Assembly: GCA_946479985.1 (NCBI GenBank)
Contig: CAMLIF010000007.1
Coordinates: forward strand, 11,701-75,700
Reading direction: 5' to 3'
Length of the DNA: 64,000 nucleotides
Source of the DNA: an uncultured Flavobacteriales bacterium
GTDB taxonomy: Bacteria; Bacteroidota; Bacteroidia; Flavobacteriales; Crocinitomicaceae
Made by a program: the position numbers and the translations under genes. Below, piece after piece: positions 52,971-62,806 of the stretch. Positions within the stretch are counted from its first letter, which is position 1; the number at the start of each line of letters is the position of its first letter. Under the pieces are notes generated by a model. The model was not told the DNA's origin and searched no databases. It saw only the letters and a list, made by a program, of their open reading frames with translations.

Positions 52971-54443
52971 TTATTTTAAGCTGTAATTTGGGGCTTCTCT
53001 TGTTATCGTTACATCATGCGGGTGCGATTCACGCATTCCGGCAGAAGTAATACGTACAAATTGTGATCCCTGCAGTTTATTGATGGTTGGAGCACCGCAG
53101 TAACCCATTCCGGCTCTTAATCCGCCGACAATCTGGTAGATCACCTCAAACAAATGCCCTTTGTAAGGAACACGCCCGGATATTCCTTCAGGAACTAATT
53201 TCTTGATATCGTCTTCCGCATCCTGGAAATAGCGGTCTTTGGACCCTTTTTGCATGGCTTCCAAAGAGCCCATTCCACGGTACGATTTGAATTTTCTTCC
53301 TTCATAGATAATTGTCTCACCGGGAGATTCCTCTACTCCTGCGAACATAGAGCCGATCATTACAACATCAGCTCCGGCAGCAATTGCTTTTACAATATCA
53401 CCCGTATAACGAATTCCGCCGTCTGCAATAACCGGAACCCCTGTTCCTTCCAGAGCCAGAGCAACATCATTTACAGCTGTTAATTGTGGAACACCAACCC
53501 CGGCAATAATGCGCGTTGTACAAATTGATCCCGGACCAATTCCTACTTTCACTGCATCTGCCCCGGCTTCTACTAAGTATTTAGCTGCTTCGGCAGTTGC
53601 GATATTTCCAACAATAACCTCCAGGTTCGGATATTTTTGTTTTACTTCTTTCAATTTAGTTACAACTCCTTCTGTATGTCCGTGAGCCGTATCAATAACA
53701 ATTGCATCTACTCCTGCTTCTTTCAAAGCGGTAACACGTTCAATTGTATCTCCTGTTACACCAACTGCTGCAGCAACGCGTAAACGGCCATATTCATCTT
53801 TACATGAATCAGGATGTGTTTTTACTTTAATAATATCTCGGTAAGTGATTAAACCGATTAATTTATTGTTTGCATCAACAACCGGAAGTTTTTCGATTTT
53901 ATTCAATTGGAGAATTTCTTCAGCCATAGATAAACTTGTGCCATCTGTTGCTGTAACCAGGTTTTTGGTGGTCATTACTTCACGAATCGGACGTTCATGA
54001 TCCTTTTCAAAACGTAAATCGCGATTGGTAACAATTCCAACAAGAATTTCATTTTTATCCACAACCGGAATTCCGCCGATCTTATTCTCTTTCATTAAGA
54101 ATAATGCATCTTTTACAAAAGTGTCATCGGATAGTTTAACGGGATCCAGGATCATTCCGCTTTCAGAACGCTTCACTTTTCTTACTTCAAGTGCTTGTTC
54201 TTCTATGGTCATGTTTTTGTGAATAACCCCGATTCCTCCCTGTTGAGCAAGTGCTATCGCAAGACTAGCTTCTGTAACTGTGTCCATTGCAGAAGATACT
54301 ATTGGGACATTTACTTCGATGTTGCGTGTGATCTTGCTTTTTAATTTCACATCGCGGGGAAGAACTTGAGAAAATGCGGGTACTAATAAGACGTCGTCGT
54401 AAGTTAAACCTTCACGAACCGAATTGAGATTGGACAGTGCCAT
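52971..54443 (-). CDS. guaB: IMP dehydrogenase
   Basis: 490 residues from the ATG at 54441-54443; an upstream start adds 11 residues. It converts IMP to XMP, the first step to GMP. Seen: [20 protein letters not shown], two CBS domains (residues ~90-210), [19 protein letters not shown] with the catalytic Cys (near residue 300), and [20 protein letters not shown]. The mobile flap region is present near residue 390. A terminator-like palindrome follows it and a perfect TAnnTTTG box lies 31 bp upstream. Confidence 0.95.
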   Translation of the reverse strand: MALSNLNSVREGLTYDDVLLVPAFSQVLPRDVKLKSKITRNIEVNVPIVSSAMDTVTEASLAIALAQQGGIGVIHKNMTIEEQALEVRKVKRSESGMILDPVKLSDDTFVKDALFLMKENKIGGIPVVDKNEILVGIVTNRDLRFEKDHERPIREVMTTKNLVTATDGTSLSMAEEILQLNKIEKLPVVDANNKLIGLITYRDIIKVKTHPDSCKDEYGRLRVAAAVGVTGDTIERVTALKEAGVDAIVIDTAHGHTEGVVTKLKEVKQKYPNLEVIVGNIATAEAAKYLVEAGADAVKVGIGPGSICTTRIIAGVGVPQLTAVNDVALALEGTGVPVIADGGIRYTGDIVKAIAAGADVVMIGSMFAGVEESPGETIIYEGRKFKSYRGMGSLEAMQKGSKDRYFQDAEDDIKKLVPEGISGRVPYKGHLFEVIYQIVGGLRAGMGYCGAPTINKLQGSQFVRITSAGMRESHPHDVTITREAPNYSLK

Positions 54444-54473
54444 GTATGAACCTATTTTTGGAATAAATTCCTG

Positions 54474-54481
54474 CAAATTTA
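54474..54481 (-). promoter_or_regulatory. Candidate -7 box for guaB
   Basis: The minus strand reads TAAATTTG, a perfect TAnnTTTG, 31 bp before the guaB ATG. Confidence 0.45.
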
Positions 54482-54605
54482 GCTAAAAATCATCAGAAGT
54501 AAATCATCCGGTAACTAAATCGGTTTAATTAATTGTTATTTCTTCTAATTGAGAATGTAAATGGATGATTGAAAAGACAAATGGGAAAGAGTGAGGATTG
54601 GGATT

Positions 54606-54690
54606 TCCCCCTTTGGAGGGGGATTAAGGGGGAGGGCGTTCTGGTTTTAGTATGAAAGCCACCTCCCTCAATCCCTCCTCAAGGAGGGAA
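54606..54690. repeat. Paired inverted REP-like elements (copies 2 and 3)
   Basis: A ~30-bp element of G and C runs (54606-54635) is repeated as a near-reverse complement at 54661-54690, with ~25 bp between. Both resemble the single copy at 7796-7829. The pair could fold into a long hairpin. Confidence 0.65.
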
Positions 54691-54786
54691 GATTAGATTC
54701 TCTTTCTAATTCTCAATTCTTTCAAATAAATGTTAAACTCTTGCAGTTGGTTTTCAGTGTCTGAAAAAAAGCTTAATCTTGTTACT

Positions 54787-55413
54787 ATGAAACAACTGAA
54801 ATTGATACTATCCTTGCTCGTTTTAATGAGTTGCGCCCGTTCGATTGCTCAGGACAGGTCTTTAATCCAATTATCCGGTGTGGTTGTTTCTTCTGACAGT
54901 GTGCGCGAAATGCCTTATGCATCTGTTTATAATAAGACTGTAAAACGTGGTGCTATTGCAGATATTTACGGATTCTTTTCGATTGTCGTTCATCGTGGCG
55001 ACACTATCGCATTTAAGTATGTTGGACACCAAACGGGTTTCTATGTTGTTCCGGATTCATTAGTCGATAATCGTTACAGTATTATTCACATGCTGGATGT
55101 AGATACTGTGGAACTAGAGCCGGTTTTTATTTATCCATGGCCGTCACGAGAAGCATTCGCTCAGGCGTTTATTGAAATGAACCCGTATGATGATGAAATG
55201 CTTCGTGCGCAGAAATTGTTGTCAGGACAAAGTTTGGCATCATTGGCGAATGAAGTTTCAACAGATGCATCTATCAGTTATGGAGCAGCAATGAATCAGC
55301 AGAACACACGGTTGTACACTGTTGGTCAATCTCCGGTAAATAACTTGCTGAATCCCTTTGCCTGGGCATCTTTTATGCAGAAGTGGCGATCAGGTGAATT
55401 ACAAAGGCAGTAG
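54787..55413 (+). CDS. Secreted carboxypeptidase-regulatory-like domain protein
   Basis: 208 residues from the ATG at 54787, which starts a signal peptide (MKQLKLILSLLVLMSCARSI). The next ~90 residues (IQLSGVVVSSDSVREMPYAS, then ADIYGFFSIVVHRGDTIAFK and YVGHQTGFYVVPD) are a carboxypeptidase-regulatory-like beta domain, as in Bacteroidota outer-membrane proteins. The rest is hydrophilic with a Gln/Asn-rich part (MNQQNTRLYTVGQSPVNNLL). The role is unknown, possibly envelope-linked. Its end overlaps the convergent deacetylase gene by 15 bp. Confidence 0.8.
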   Translation: MKQLKLILSLLVLMSCARSIAQDRSLIQLSGVVVSSDSVREMPYASVYNKTVKRGAIADIYGFFSIVVHRGDTIAFKYVGHQTGFYVVPDSLVDNRYSIIHMLDVDTVELEPVFIYPWPSREAFAQAFIEMNPYDDEMLRAQKLLSGQSLASLANEVSTDASISYGAAMNQQNTRLYTVGQSPVNNLLNPFAWASFMQKWRSGELQRQ

Positions 55414-56034
55414 ATCCTTTTCTGAAATAGCTTCAGATCTAAACCCATTCTTTTTTATTGCTTCAAACAGGGTAGGGAATAGCTCAATGTTACGCTCTCT
55501 GAATTTGGCATTGTCATGAAGTACAATAATCTCTCCGGCTTGAAGTTTCTTTGCCGCGTTCAAAATTTCTTCGTTTGTAAAACTCAGATCAAAATCATAG
55601 GTTAACCAGCTCCAGAAGATCAAATGATAATTCTTCTTTAGCTCGCGTTTCTGTTTGCTGCTTATACTTCCATAAGGTGGTCTGAAAAGCTTGGTGGCAT
55701 GAAGCTGTTTAAATGATTCTACTGAATTGAGATAATCTCCGGGAGCGGTTTTCTTCCCGTTTTCATGCCTCATGGTATGATTTCCAATGGCATGTCCTTC
55801 ATCTTTGACTCTCTGAAAGAGTTCCGGATGTTTTTTGATGTTCTCACCAACACAGAAGAATGTTGCCTTCCAGTTGTACTCTTTTAAGAGATCGAGAACA
55901 AAAGGAGTTATATCCGGATCAGGACCATCATCGAAAGTAAGGAATAGAACCGATTTGTCTTCAACAAAAAACCTCCACGTGAATGACGAATAGAAATTCG
56001 TAATCCAGCGTGGAGGTCTTGTTAAACGGATCAT
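55399..56034 (-). CDS. Polysaccharide deacetylase family protein (NodB)
   Basis: 211 residues. The NodB motif set is seen: LFLTFDDGPDPDITPFVLDL (TFDDGP, metal Asp), AIGNHTMRHENG (metal histidines HxxxH), LFRPPYGSISSKQ (RPPYG), WSWLTYDFD and the final EIIVLHDNAKF (catalytic His). It should remove acetyl groups from a glycan such as peptidoglycan or a surface polymer. There is no signal peptide, only a basic N-terminus, so its site of action is uncertain. It lies 6 bp after the DUF2723 gene and is co-transcribed with it. Confidence 0.92.
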   Translation of the reverse strand: MIRLTRPPRWITNFYSSFTWRFFVEDKSVLFLTFDDGPDPDITPFVLDLLKEYNWKATFFCVGENIKKHPELFQRVKDEGHAIGNHTMRHENGKKTAPGDYLNSVESFKQLHATKLFRPPYGSISSKQKRELKKNYHLIFWSWLTYDFDLSFTNEEILNAAKKLQAGEIIVLHDNAKFRERNIELFPTLFEAIKKNGFRSEAISEKDLLPL

Positions 56035-56040
56035 CTAACT

Positions 56041-59000
56041 TTAATTTCCGCCGGTTCTAGCAGCGTTTGTATCATCCATTGGAACCGGTTTCATACTTGA
56101 GTCGTTCATAACAGCATCCATCGGAGGCTGGTTCGGAGCCGGTGCCTGAGGTAGTTCCATCGGAGCTTCAATTGCTTCGTAGTGTATTCCAACTGCATCA
56201 ATATGTCCCTGAAGCTGAGCAAGTAATTGAGAATAATATCCATCTCTGCCTTCGCCGTTATCAAGAGCGTACTGTTTCAATTCTTTGTAAATACGGTCCA
56301 TATCTTTTCCGTAAATACCATTTACAATTTTGGTTAAGCGAGCTGCCAGTTTGCTGTCTGGTGTTCCAAGCATCGGATCGGTAGAAATCTTAAACATTTC
56401 TAAAATTGATCCAACCGTTGCCTGAACGTCACGGTAATTTTTTCCGGCAAATTCAGCATCCGAAGAATAGAAATACTTTAAAGTGGCTTCCAACTGATCG
56501 GTTACCTGCATTCCAAGTTTTTCTGCTTCTTTCTTAGCGCCGGCACGGTAAAGAATAGTCACGTATTCATGAAGATTTCCATCCTGGTACAATAAGTACG
56601 GCTGACCGTCGGCACCCTGGATCTGGCGATTTCCGCTTGGTGCCTCACCATAATCAAGAACCAGGTCAATAGGCATTACTTCCAATGATCTCTGGATCAG
56701 TTTCACAGCTTTTTTCTTGTACATGGAAATATCTGCTTCTGTTCCACCTGTCATTGATCTTTCCAAAGAATCTGCAAGATCATTTCTTCCGGAAGCACGT
56801 AAACGTTTAATTTGCGGTCCGTATGAAGCAAGTTCGTAATTGATCTGTTCTGCCTGCTGCAGGTAGAAGTTAGCCAGCTGGTAAAAATTACTGCGGAATG
56901 TAGATGTCTGACGGCGCGCGTAGTAATCTGTCAACACTCCTTTTTGGTTCATTTTACCATAATCATAACGTTCCATAATATTCGTGTACATCGCGTCAGC
57001 GTTGAAAGGAGCCCCTACATCAACTTTAACAGGTGTAATTTCCCATGCCATACCGTTTTGACGCAGACATCCGCTTCTGTATAACGACATACCAACTTCA
57101 GTTCCACCCGGAGAAGAGAAATACATGGCGCGTTTCCAGTTGTTGTTCGCAAACATGTCAAGAATCATCAGGTCAGATTTAGTCATTCCACGATTATTCA
57201 TCTTGAAACGGATTTCTTTCTCACAGTTGTTTTTCTCTTTCGCAGAAATGATCCCCGATTTCACTGCGTTTTCCTTATCTACAGGAACAATGAATCCTGA
57301 ACACGGGAATGCACGAACTAAGTTTCCTTGAACAGTAATCATGTTATCGTCATTACGCACAACTTCCATAGCTTTCTGTATTGGCAAATATGCCCATGCA
57401 GCTTCCCATGTGTACTGTAATTGCTGAAGCTCACCCAGTTTCTCAGTTGGCCCGGTAATCAATCCGGTTTGAAAATCGTTAATTGTTCCATCGATTGCAG
57501 CATTTACTTCTGCAATTGTTTGTGCGTTTGCACTGTCAGCTGAAACAAGGAATGCTTTTTTATGATTTTCAAGGGATGCCGAACCAGTTGGGTCTGTAGA
57601 GCTCAAAGCTGAAATTGCAGCAATTCCTGTTTGACGTAATTTCTCAAATTCACCAACAAATGAAGCCTTATTCAATGAGATTTTCAGTGTGTTTAATTCA
57701 TTCACAACATCCATGCTCATTCCACCTTCGATACATTCTTTAGTTGATGCCATCAATGCCTGATCAGTACCACCTTCAAATTGAAGGATCTGATCTTCAC
57801 GGAATGAAATAGGAAGCGGATCTGAATCGTAGGCTTTCATTTTCATTTGGTCGGTATACCAGTCGGTGTCGAATAAGCTGGTGTTACAAACACGAATGCT
57901 CGTGTATTTTCCTTCAACTTCCTGCAGGTACCATAGCGGGAAAGTATCGTTATCTCCAACTGTGAATAAGATTCCGTTCGGGGCACAAGACATTAAATAA
58001 TTGTTGGCCAGGTCACGGGCAGATGTTTTTCCTTCACGATTGTGATCATCCCATCCTTCACTTCCCATAATGTACGGAACAGTCATGGTGACAAGGAATA
58101 TAACAATGGCGGCAACACTGCTGCCTACTTTTGCCGATTTCAACACCAACCCCAGAAGCAGGAATAAAGCTGCAAGGAGAAGGCAGAACAAGTACGTGAT
58201 CATAATGGTTGATGTACCCATTAAAGTAAGGATGAAAACAAAACCGGTTAAACCAGCAGTGATTTTCATGATTCCCGCCCAGTCTTCTTTTCGGAAGTTT
58301 TTGAATACGTCGTAAATGGCCAGAACCCCGAATCCGATCCACATGGCAAAAGCATAGAATGAAGCTGCATAAGCATAATCACGCTCACGCGGTTCGAAAG
58401 GTTTCTGGTTCAGGTAGATCACAATTGCGAAACCTGTTAACAGGAATGTAAGGAATACAACAAAAGCACCTTTGCGGTCTCTGTATGTGTGATAAACCAA
58501 TCCTAAAATTCCAAGTACCAATGGCAAAAGGAAGAATTTATTGTTGGAAGGGTTGTTTGACGTGTAATACGGCTGATTTTCCTGCGAGCCTAAACGAGCT
58601 TCATCCAGGAATGCAAAACCGGTTTGGTAATTGCCCCGCATAGCATCTCCATGTCCCTGGAAGTCGTTTTGTCTTCCGGCAAAGTTCCACATGAAATAAC
58701 GCCAGTACATCCAGTTAACCTGGTAAGCACCCATATAGGTTAAGTTCTCACCAAAAGTTGGAAGGCGCTGACCATCTGTTCCGATATTGGCACCATCAGC
58801 GGCTCCTTCTTCAGCTACGTGAGCCGAATAGTTTGACCAGCTTTTGTATGCTTCAATCTTCGGATCATCCGGATCATTGGATGTGTAGTACATTCGTGGA
58901 AGGAATGTAGATTGACTGTAAGTAGGAACAGCGTGAAAACGAATTTTCTCGTTCGAAGAGAAGTACTTTTCCGTTACTTCATATTCGGCTCCTTTTTTCT

Positions 59001-60501
59001 TAGCATAATCCTTCGCGTGCTGTTCGTCTTTGAATGCTTTGATATCGTTGTCGTCTAGTTGAACTACAAATCGTCGAACGTAAAATGGCGAAAGATCTCC
59101 CCATGTTTCCCCACCGTTTGGTTCCATACGCGGGCCGTCTTTGGTCATAACCTCTCCGTCTTTCAGCGAGTTCCAGTATGGACCACTCAAAATTGGCCAG
59201 GTTCCGTATTGTTCACGTTTCAGGTAAGCATGCAGCGTTACTAAGTTTTCCGGGTCATTCTCATCCAATGGCGTGTTTGCATTTGAACGGATCACGATAA
59301 CGGAGAAAGTTCCGTAGCCCATCACAATTACAAGAATCAATGTGTTCATGAATCGTGCTAAGCGCATCACTAAGTCAATGTTCTCATCACTTTCCGATTT
59401 GCGCATTCTGCTGTCTTTTTCAAAGCACAGGTAGAATAAAATTGGTCCGAGGATGAAACTGAATTGAGCACTAAGCGCACTCAGCATAGCATTTTTCGTA
59501 ACAGAATAGATGATAACAGAAATTATTGCATTAACAACAATCAGTATGAAGTAGAACATACTCATTGATCCGATCAGGAATAATGTAAAACAAATACCAA
59601 CCAAAATAATGTTGAATTTATTTTTCGACTTCACGAAGAATGGAATGAACAATGTTCCGATCAATAGAAGGAAGTAGAATACCGTTCCAACGTTAAATCC
59701 GAAGTTGAATGAGTTAGCGAAAGTCACCTCGGTTAAGGCCGCATTTCCAACAGTATTCGGGATAATAACATTCTGAATGAGGTTCAGAGCATATAAACTC
59801 ACTACTCCTATCAACAGGAATGGAACCATTTTGATCTTCGCTACCAAGCGGAAGTAGATGATAAAGATAATTGCAGGAATAACCAGCAAACCTAGTAAAT
59901 GGACCCCGATAGATAATCCTAGTAAGAAAACGATCAAAATAATCCAACGGTGCGGATTAGCTGCGTTTTTTACCTGCATAGCATCTAAGCCTTCGAGGTC
60001 TGCCATTTCTGAATCCCACTTAAGGATTGCCCAGAAAATAGCCGCAGTAAATAACGAAGACATGGCATAAACCTCACCTTCAACGGCCGAGAACCAGAAT
60101 GAATCGGAGAAAGTATATGCTAAAGATCCGATAACACCGGCGGCTACTACAGCCAGTTGATCGCCGCGGCTCCAGTCAGGAGAAATCTTTGTCATGATCT
60201 TCTTTCCAAGCATGGTAATAGACCAATACATGAAGAGAATAGTGAATGAGCTACTTAAAGCGGAAAGTCGGTTAATCCAAATAGCAACGTCTGACGGGTC
60301 GGCAAAAAAGGAAAACAGACGGCCGAGTACCATGAAAAACGGTGCACCCGGAGGGTGACCAACTTCTAGTTTGTACGCTGCAGTGATATACTCACCACAA
60401 TCCCACAAACTGGCTGTACTCTCAAGCGTCATGAAATAAACAATAGTTGCGACCAGAAAAACCAGCCATCCAGTAACATTGTTGAGCTTTTTGTAGTTCA
60501 T
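56041..60501 (-). CDS. DUF2723 (GT117-type) membrane protein, probable protein O-mannosyltransferase-like
   Basis: 1486 residues from the ATG at 60499-60501. An alternative upstream start adds 33 residues that do not look like protein. The N-terminal ~410 residues hold many membrane helices with the DUF2723 core (LESTASLWDCGEYITAAYKL and EVGHPPGAPFFMVLGRL; SLAYTFSDSFWFSAVEGEVY). More helices lie at residues ~640-800, including FEPRERDYAYAASFYAFAMW. The C-terminal ~600 residues are soluble and partly repeat-like, ending in a Pro-rich tail. The family contains GT-C-like enzymes tied to Bacteroidota O-glycosylation. A deacetylase follows 6 bp later. Confidence 0.87.
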   Translation of the reverse strand: MNYKKLNNVTGWLVFLVATIVYFMTLESTASLWDCGEYITAAYKLEVGHPPGAPFFMVLGRLFSFFADPSDVAIWINRLSALSSSFTILFMYWSITMLGKKIMTKISPDWSRGDQLAVVAAGVIGSLAYTFSDSFWFSAVEGEVYAMSSLFTAAIFWAILKWDSEMADLEGLDAMQVKNAANPHRWIILIVFLLGLSIGVHLLGLLVIPAIIFIIYFRLVAKIKMVPFLLIGVVSLYALNLIQNVIIPNTVGNAALTEVTFANSFNFGFNVGTVFYFLLLIGTLFIPFFVKSKNKFNIILVGICFTLFLIGSMSMFYFILIVVNAIISVIIYSVTKNAMLSALSAQFSFILGPILFYLCFEKDSRMRKSESDENIDLVMRLARFMNTLILVIVMGYGTFSVIVIRSNANTPLDENDPENLVTLHAYLKREQYGTWPILSGPYWNSLKDGEVMTKDGPRMEPNGGETWGDLSPFYVRRFVVQLDDNDIKAFKDEQHAKDYAKKKGAEYEVTEKYFSSNEKIRFHAVPTYSQSTFLPRMYYTSNDPDDPKIEAYKSWSNYSAHVAEEGAADGANIGTDGQRLPTFGENLTYMGAYQVNWMYWRYFMWNFAGRQNDFQGHGDAMRGNYQTGFAFLDEARLGSQENQPYYTSNNPSNNKFFLLPLVLGILGLVYHTYRDRKGAFVVFLTFLLTGFAIVIYLNQKPFEPRERDYAYAASFYAFAMWIGFGVLAIYDVFKNFRKEDWAGIMKITAGLTGFVFILTLMGTSTIMITYLFCLLLAALFLLLGLVLKSAKVGSSVAAIVIFLVTMTVPYIMGSEGWDDHNREGKTSARDLANNYLMSCAPNGILFTVGDNDTFPLWYLQEVEGKYTSIRVCNTSLFDTDWYTDQMKMKAYDSDPLPISFREDQILQFEGGTDQALMASTKECIEGGMSMDVVNELNTLKISLNKASFVGEFEKLRQTGIAAISALSSTDPTGSASLENHKKAFLVSADSANAQTIAEVNAAIDGTINDFQTGLITGPTEKLGELQQLQYTWEAAWAYLPIQKAMEVVRNDDNMITVQGNLVRAFPCSGFIVPVDKENAVKSGIISAKEKNNCEKEIRFKMNNRGMTKSDLMILDMFANNNWKRAMYFSSPGGTEVGMSLYRSGCLRQNGMAWEITPVKVDVGAPFNADAMYTNIMERYDYGKMNQKGVLTDYYARRQTSTFRSNFYQLANFYLQQAEQINYELASYGPQIKRLRASGRNDLADSLERSMTGGTEADISMYKKKAVKLIQRSLEVMPIDLVLDYGEAPSGNRQIQGADGQPYLLYQDGNLHEYVTILYRAGAKKEAEKLGMQVTDQLEATLKYFYSSDAEFAGKNYRDVQATVGSILEMFKISTDPMLGTPDSKLAARLTKIVNGIYGKDMDRIYKELKQYALDNGEGRDGYYSQLLAQLQGHIDAVGIHYEAIEAPMELPQAPAPNQPPMDAVMNDSSMKPVPMDDTNAARTGGN

Positions 60502-60715
60502 TTTTTTTAATTCTAGATTGACTTGCGAAATTAACAATATATTGCTAGGATGCTTTGTTGATTTTGTGAAAAAACACAAATCAGTGAAAATCAATAACAA
60601 CCCAATTAATTTATTGAAGATTTAATTTTTTTTGCCTCCGGCACTTGACATAATTGAATTATGTGTTACATTTGCACCCAGCATAATCAAAAAGTCGGTT
60701 TGATATGTAATTAAT

Positions 60716-60788
60716 TGGCCCATGGTGTAACTGGCAACACGTCGGTTTTTGGTACCGAAGAGTCTAGGTTCGAGCCCTAGTGGGCCAA
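60716..60788 (+). tRNA. tRNA-Gln (TTG)
   Basis: The acceptor arms TGGCCCA (60716-60722) and TGGGCCA (60781-60787) pair perfectly. A D arm (GGTGTAACTGGCAACA), an anticodon stem-loop CGGTTTTTGGTACCG with anticodon TTG, and a T arm with GGTTCGAGCCC are all present. The CCA end is not encoded. It reads CAA/CAG codons. The genes that follow look like an island. Confidence 0.96.
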
Positions 60789-60791
60789 CAG

Positions 60792-60822
60792 AAAAGGAGT
60801 TTAGAAATAGACTCCTTTTTTT
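60792..60822 (+). terminator. Intrinsic terminator of tRNA-Gln
   Basis: AAAAGGAGT (60792-60800) pairs with ACTCCTTTT (60811-60819), a 10-nt loop, then a T-run. It begins 4 bp after the tRNA. Confidence 0.88.
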
Positions 60823-60947
60823 GTGGGCGTTGGTTTGGTGATCAAAGAGTGGAAATTGAAATTTTGGAGTGGGGACGGGATTTGGTACAGTTTTGTTGTT
60901 GAAACAGAAAATGCTAAATTGCACGACCATTTTTAAACACTATCACT

Positions 60948-61133
60948 ATGACATACAAAGTAATCCGAAGCCAAAGTCCAGACGAATTTGAAAAGCTTGT
61001 AAATGACGCTCTAAAAAATGGGTGGCATCTTAAAGGAGGGGTCTCGGTTATAGCCGTCCCAACTGGTCAACAAGGATTGTCTCAAATGGTGTACTTCCAA
61101 GCTATAACATTGGGTAAACCTATTGAATATTAG
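60948..61133 (+). CDS. DUF1737 domain protein
   Basis: 61 residues: TYKVIRSQSPDEFEKLVNDA, then LKNGWHLKGGVSVIAVPTG and QMVYFQAITLG. The V-x(4-8)-L-x3-V-N-x4-G-W-x-x-x-G-G pattern fits DUF1737, a small family of unknown function. It is complete and has no signal peptide. It is the first gene after tRNA-Gln and ends 26 bp before the AbiC-like gene. Confidence 0.8.
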   Translation: MTYKVIRSQSPDEFEKLVNDALKNGWHLKGGVSVIAVPTGQQGLSQMVYFQAITLGKPIEY

Positions 61134-61158
61134 TCGAGGGATATCAAAACAGGCAACC

Positions 61159-61842
61159 ATGAAAAATAGAGTAACCACATTTGTTGAAAAGCATTTGACT
61201 GCAATTGTATTCGTATTTATTGTTTGGGTAATAATTAGTCCAATATTATTTACTCAATTTTCAATTGTTAGTTTTAGCAAGGATGGAAGTACTGGGCAAA
61301 TAGGTGATACCATAGGCGGTATTACAGCACCAGCAATTGGAATTTTATCTGCCATTCTACTGTACCTAGCACTTACAAAACAAATCGAAAACAATAATAT
61401 TATTGTGCATGAATCGAACTTTAGAATTACGTACAATGAAATCATTGAATTTAGGAAGTCATTGAATGAGTATCAGTTTCTTGGACAAACAGGAGTACAT
61501 GCGATTAAAAATTTCCCATCACAAGTTCCAGCAACTCTATTAGCAAGACAAACCGACGGACTCTATAACGACATAGCTGAATACGACAACCTATTTAACG
61601 GTTTCCATAGACTTTTTTATCTTAAAGATAACTTAGATACAAGCGAGAAGTATTCCGATTTTCTGAAAAAGGAAATACGCAAATTGTATACGGATTTTTT
61701 TCAGCAGCCGAGTCTTGAAATCTTAACAAACTGGGACGTTACAGAAGCTGATTTAATTGATGAGATAAGAGGTAGAATGTATATGTTAAAACAGAATCTT
61801 TCTATAATACATACATCGATTGGACAGAAATATATTGATTAG
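61159..61842 (+). CDS. Membrane protein resembling putative phage abortive-infection proteins (putAbiC type)
   Basis: 227 residues from the ATG at 61159. Two membrane helices lie at the start (LTAIVFVFIVWVIISPILFT; IGGITAPAIGILSAILLYLA). Between them is TGQIGDTIGGITAPAIG, close to the G-D-x-x-G-G-x-x-x-P-x-x-x motif of putative abortive-infection membrane proteins (putAbiC). A cytoplasmic helical domain of ~150 residues follows (NEIIEFRKSLNEYQF; FFQQPSLEIL). Members are suspected to kill or stall phage-infected cells, but the family is mostly untested. It is 16 bp before another membrane-anchored gene. Confidence 0.7.
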   Translation: MKNRVTTFVEKHLTAIVFVFIVWVIISPILFTQFSIVSFSKDGSTGQIGDTIGGITAPAIGILSAILLYLALTKQIENNNIIVHESNFRITYNEIIEFRKSLNEYQFLGQTGVHAIKNFPSQVPATLLARQTDGLYNDIAEYDNLFNGFHRLFYLKDNLDTSEKYSDFLKKEIRKLYTDFFQQPSLEILTNWDVTEADLIDEIRGRMYMLKQNLSIIHTSIGQKYID

Positions 61843-61858
61843 CAATCCTTCAGAAAGA

Positions 61859-62806
61859 ATGAAAGACACTATTTACACTAACCATTCCGATACAACTGTA
61901 ACGTTGAACAACAAGACTAATGCTCAGCAAATTGTTTTGCATCACAAATACGAGAACAGGTTTAAAACGGAAGATGATTATCTGTTTCCAATTCTAGCAT
62001 TGGTACTTCCATTTGTTACCTTCTTATTGGGGTACTTGTTGAACTCATGGTCACGCTCTATCACAGAGAAAAATAGACTTAAAAAGAACTTTGACGGTTG
62101 GAGAAGAGATATTGTTGGAATGAACAATCCAATTACTGCTCAATCTAAAATAATCAAAGAGCAATTTGATGTACTAAGTTCAAGTGATTGGACTGCAATT
62201 AAGCCGATAAAAATGCCTCCTATTCTGGCATATAATCTAATTGGTTTGAATAAGTATGAGTTCATCTCGGCTTTGATTGAAATTGTTGAAATCAGTGAGG
62301 AGGATACCCTCGAGATTACCGAAGCTTTATATATTACAATAGAGAAACTAAAGCATTATGAAAGATTCTATTCTGAAACTATTGATATCTTTTGCAATCA
62401 GGCGGAACTCATTAACAAAGAATTTGCTGATAAACTGATTTCATTGCATGATGAGATAGAAAACGTAATGAATTCTGATGATGTTGAAACCGAAATAAAG
62501 CTGGAATTCGTTGAGTTTGGAAATAGATATGGTCAATTAACCGAAGCCCAAAAGCCTTCAAATACTCTTGAATATCAGTTGTTGTATATTCAACCACTTG
62601 ATGAAATCATTAATAAATATTCGGGGCATAATAAACTCTATCTGGTTTTTAGAGTGTTAACGCAGTTGACTGTTATTATAGATAGACTACAAAGAGAAAG
62701 AGTTGAGGCACTAAAAAACTTGAACGTGCAATATGAAGAATACATTCGCATTCAAGACGTAATGAAAGTTCTTGCAGGTCGTATTTCTCAAAAACAGAGT
62801 AAATAA
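61859..62806 (+). CDS. Membrane-anchored helical protein, partner of the AbiC-like gene
   Basis: 315 residues from the ATG at 61859, 16 bp after the previous stop; a TTG start 39 bp earlier is possible. One membrane segment (FPILALVLPFVTFLLGYLL, residues ~41-59) is followed by ~240 residues of mostly helical, charged sequence (DTLEITEALYITIEKLKHYE; RVEALKNLNVQYEEYIRI). I recognise no known family. The topology and length parallel the AbiC-like neighbour, so the two may form one membrane complex or a toxin-immunity or sensor-effector pair (inference). Confidence 0.72.
   Translation: MKDTIYTNHSDTTVTLNNKTNAQQIVLHHKYENRFKTEDDYLFPILALVLPFVTFLLGYLLNSWSRSITEKNRLKKNFDGWRRDIVGMNNPITAQSKIIKEQFDVLSSSDWTAIKPIKMPPILAYNLIGLNKYEFISALIEIVEISEEDTLEITEALYITIEKLKHYERFYSETIDIFCNQAELINKEFADKLISLHDEIENVMNSDDVETEIKLEFVEFGNRYGQLTEAQKPSNTLEYQLLYIQPLDEIINKYSGHNKLYLVFRVLTQLTVIIDRLQRERVEALKNLNVQYEEYIRIQDVMKVLAGRISQKQSK

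Larger units (their letters stand above)
54444..54786. other. Intergenic region with divergent promoters and dispersed repeats
   Basis: 343 bp between guaB (-) and the carboxypeptidase-regulatory-like protein (+). I see no gene. It holds the guaB -7 box and the paired REP-like repeats listed separately. Confidence 0.6.

Noticed and set aside
60622..60930. A 102-residue minus-strand reading frame.
   Set aside because: It lies across the tRNA-Gln gene and its terminator on the opposite strand; its composition is a by-product of the tRNA sequence.
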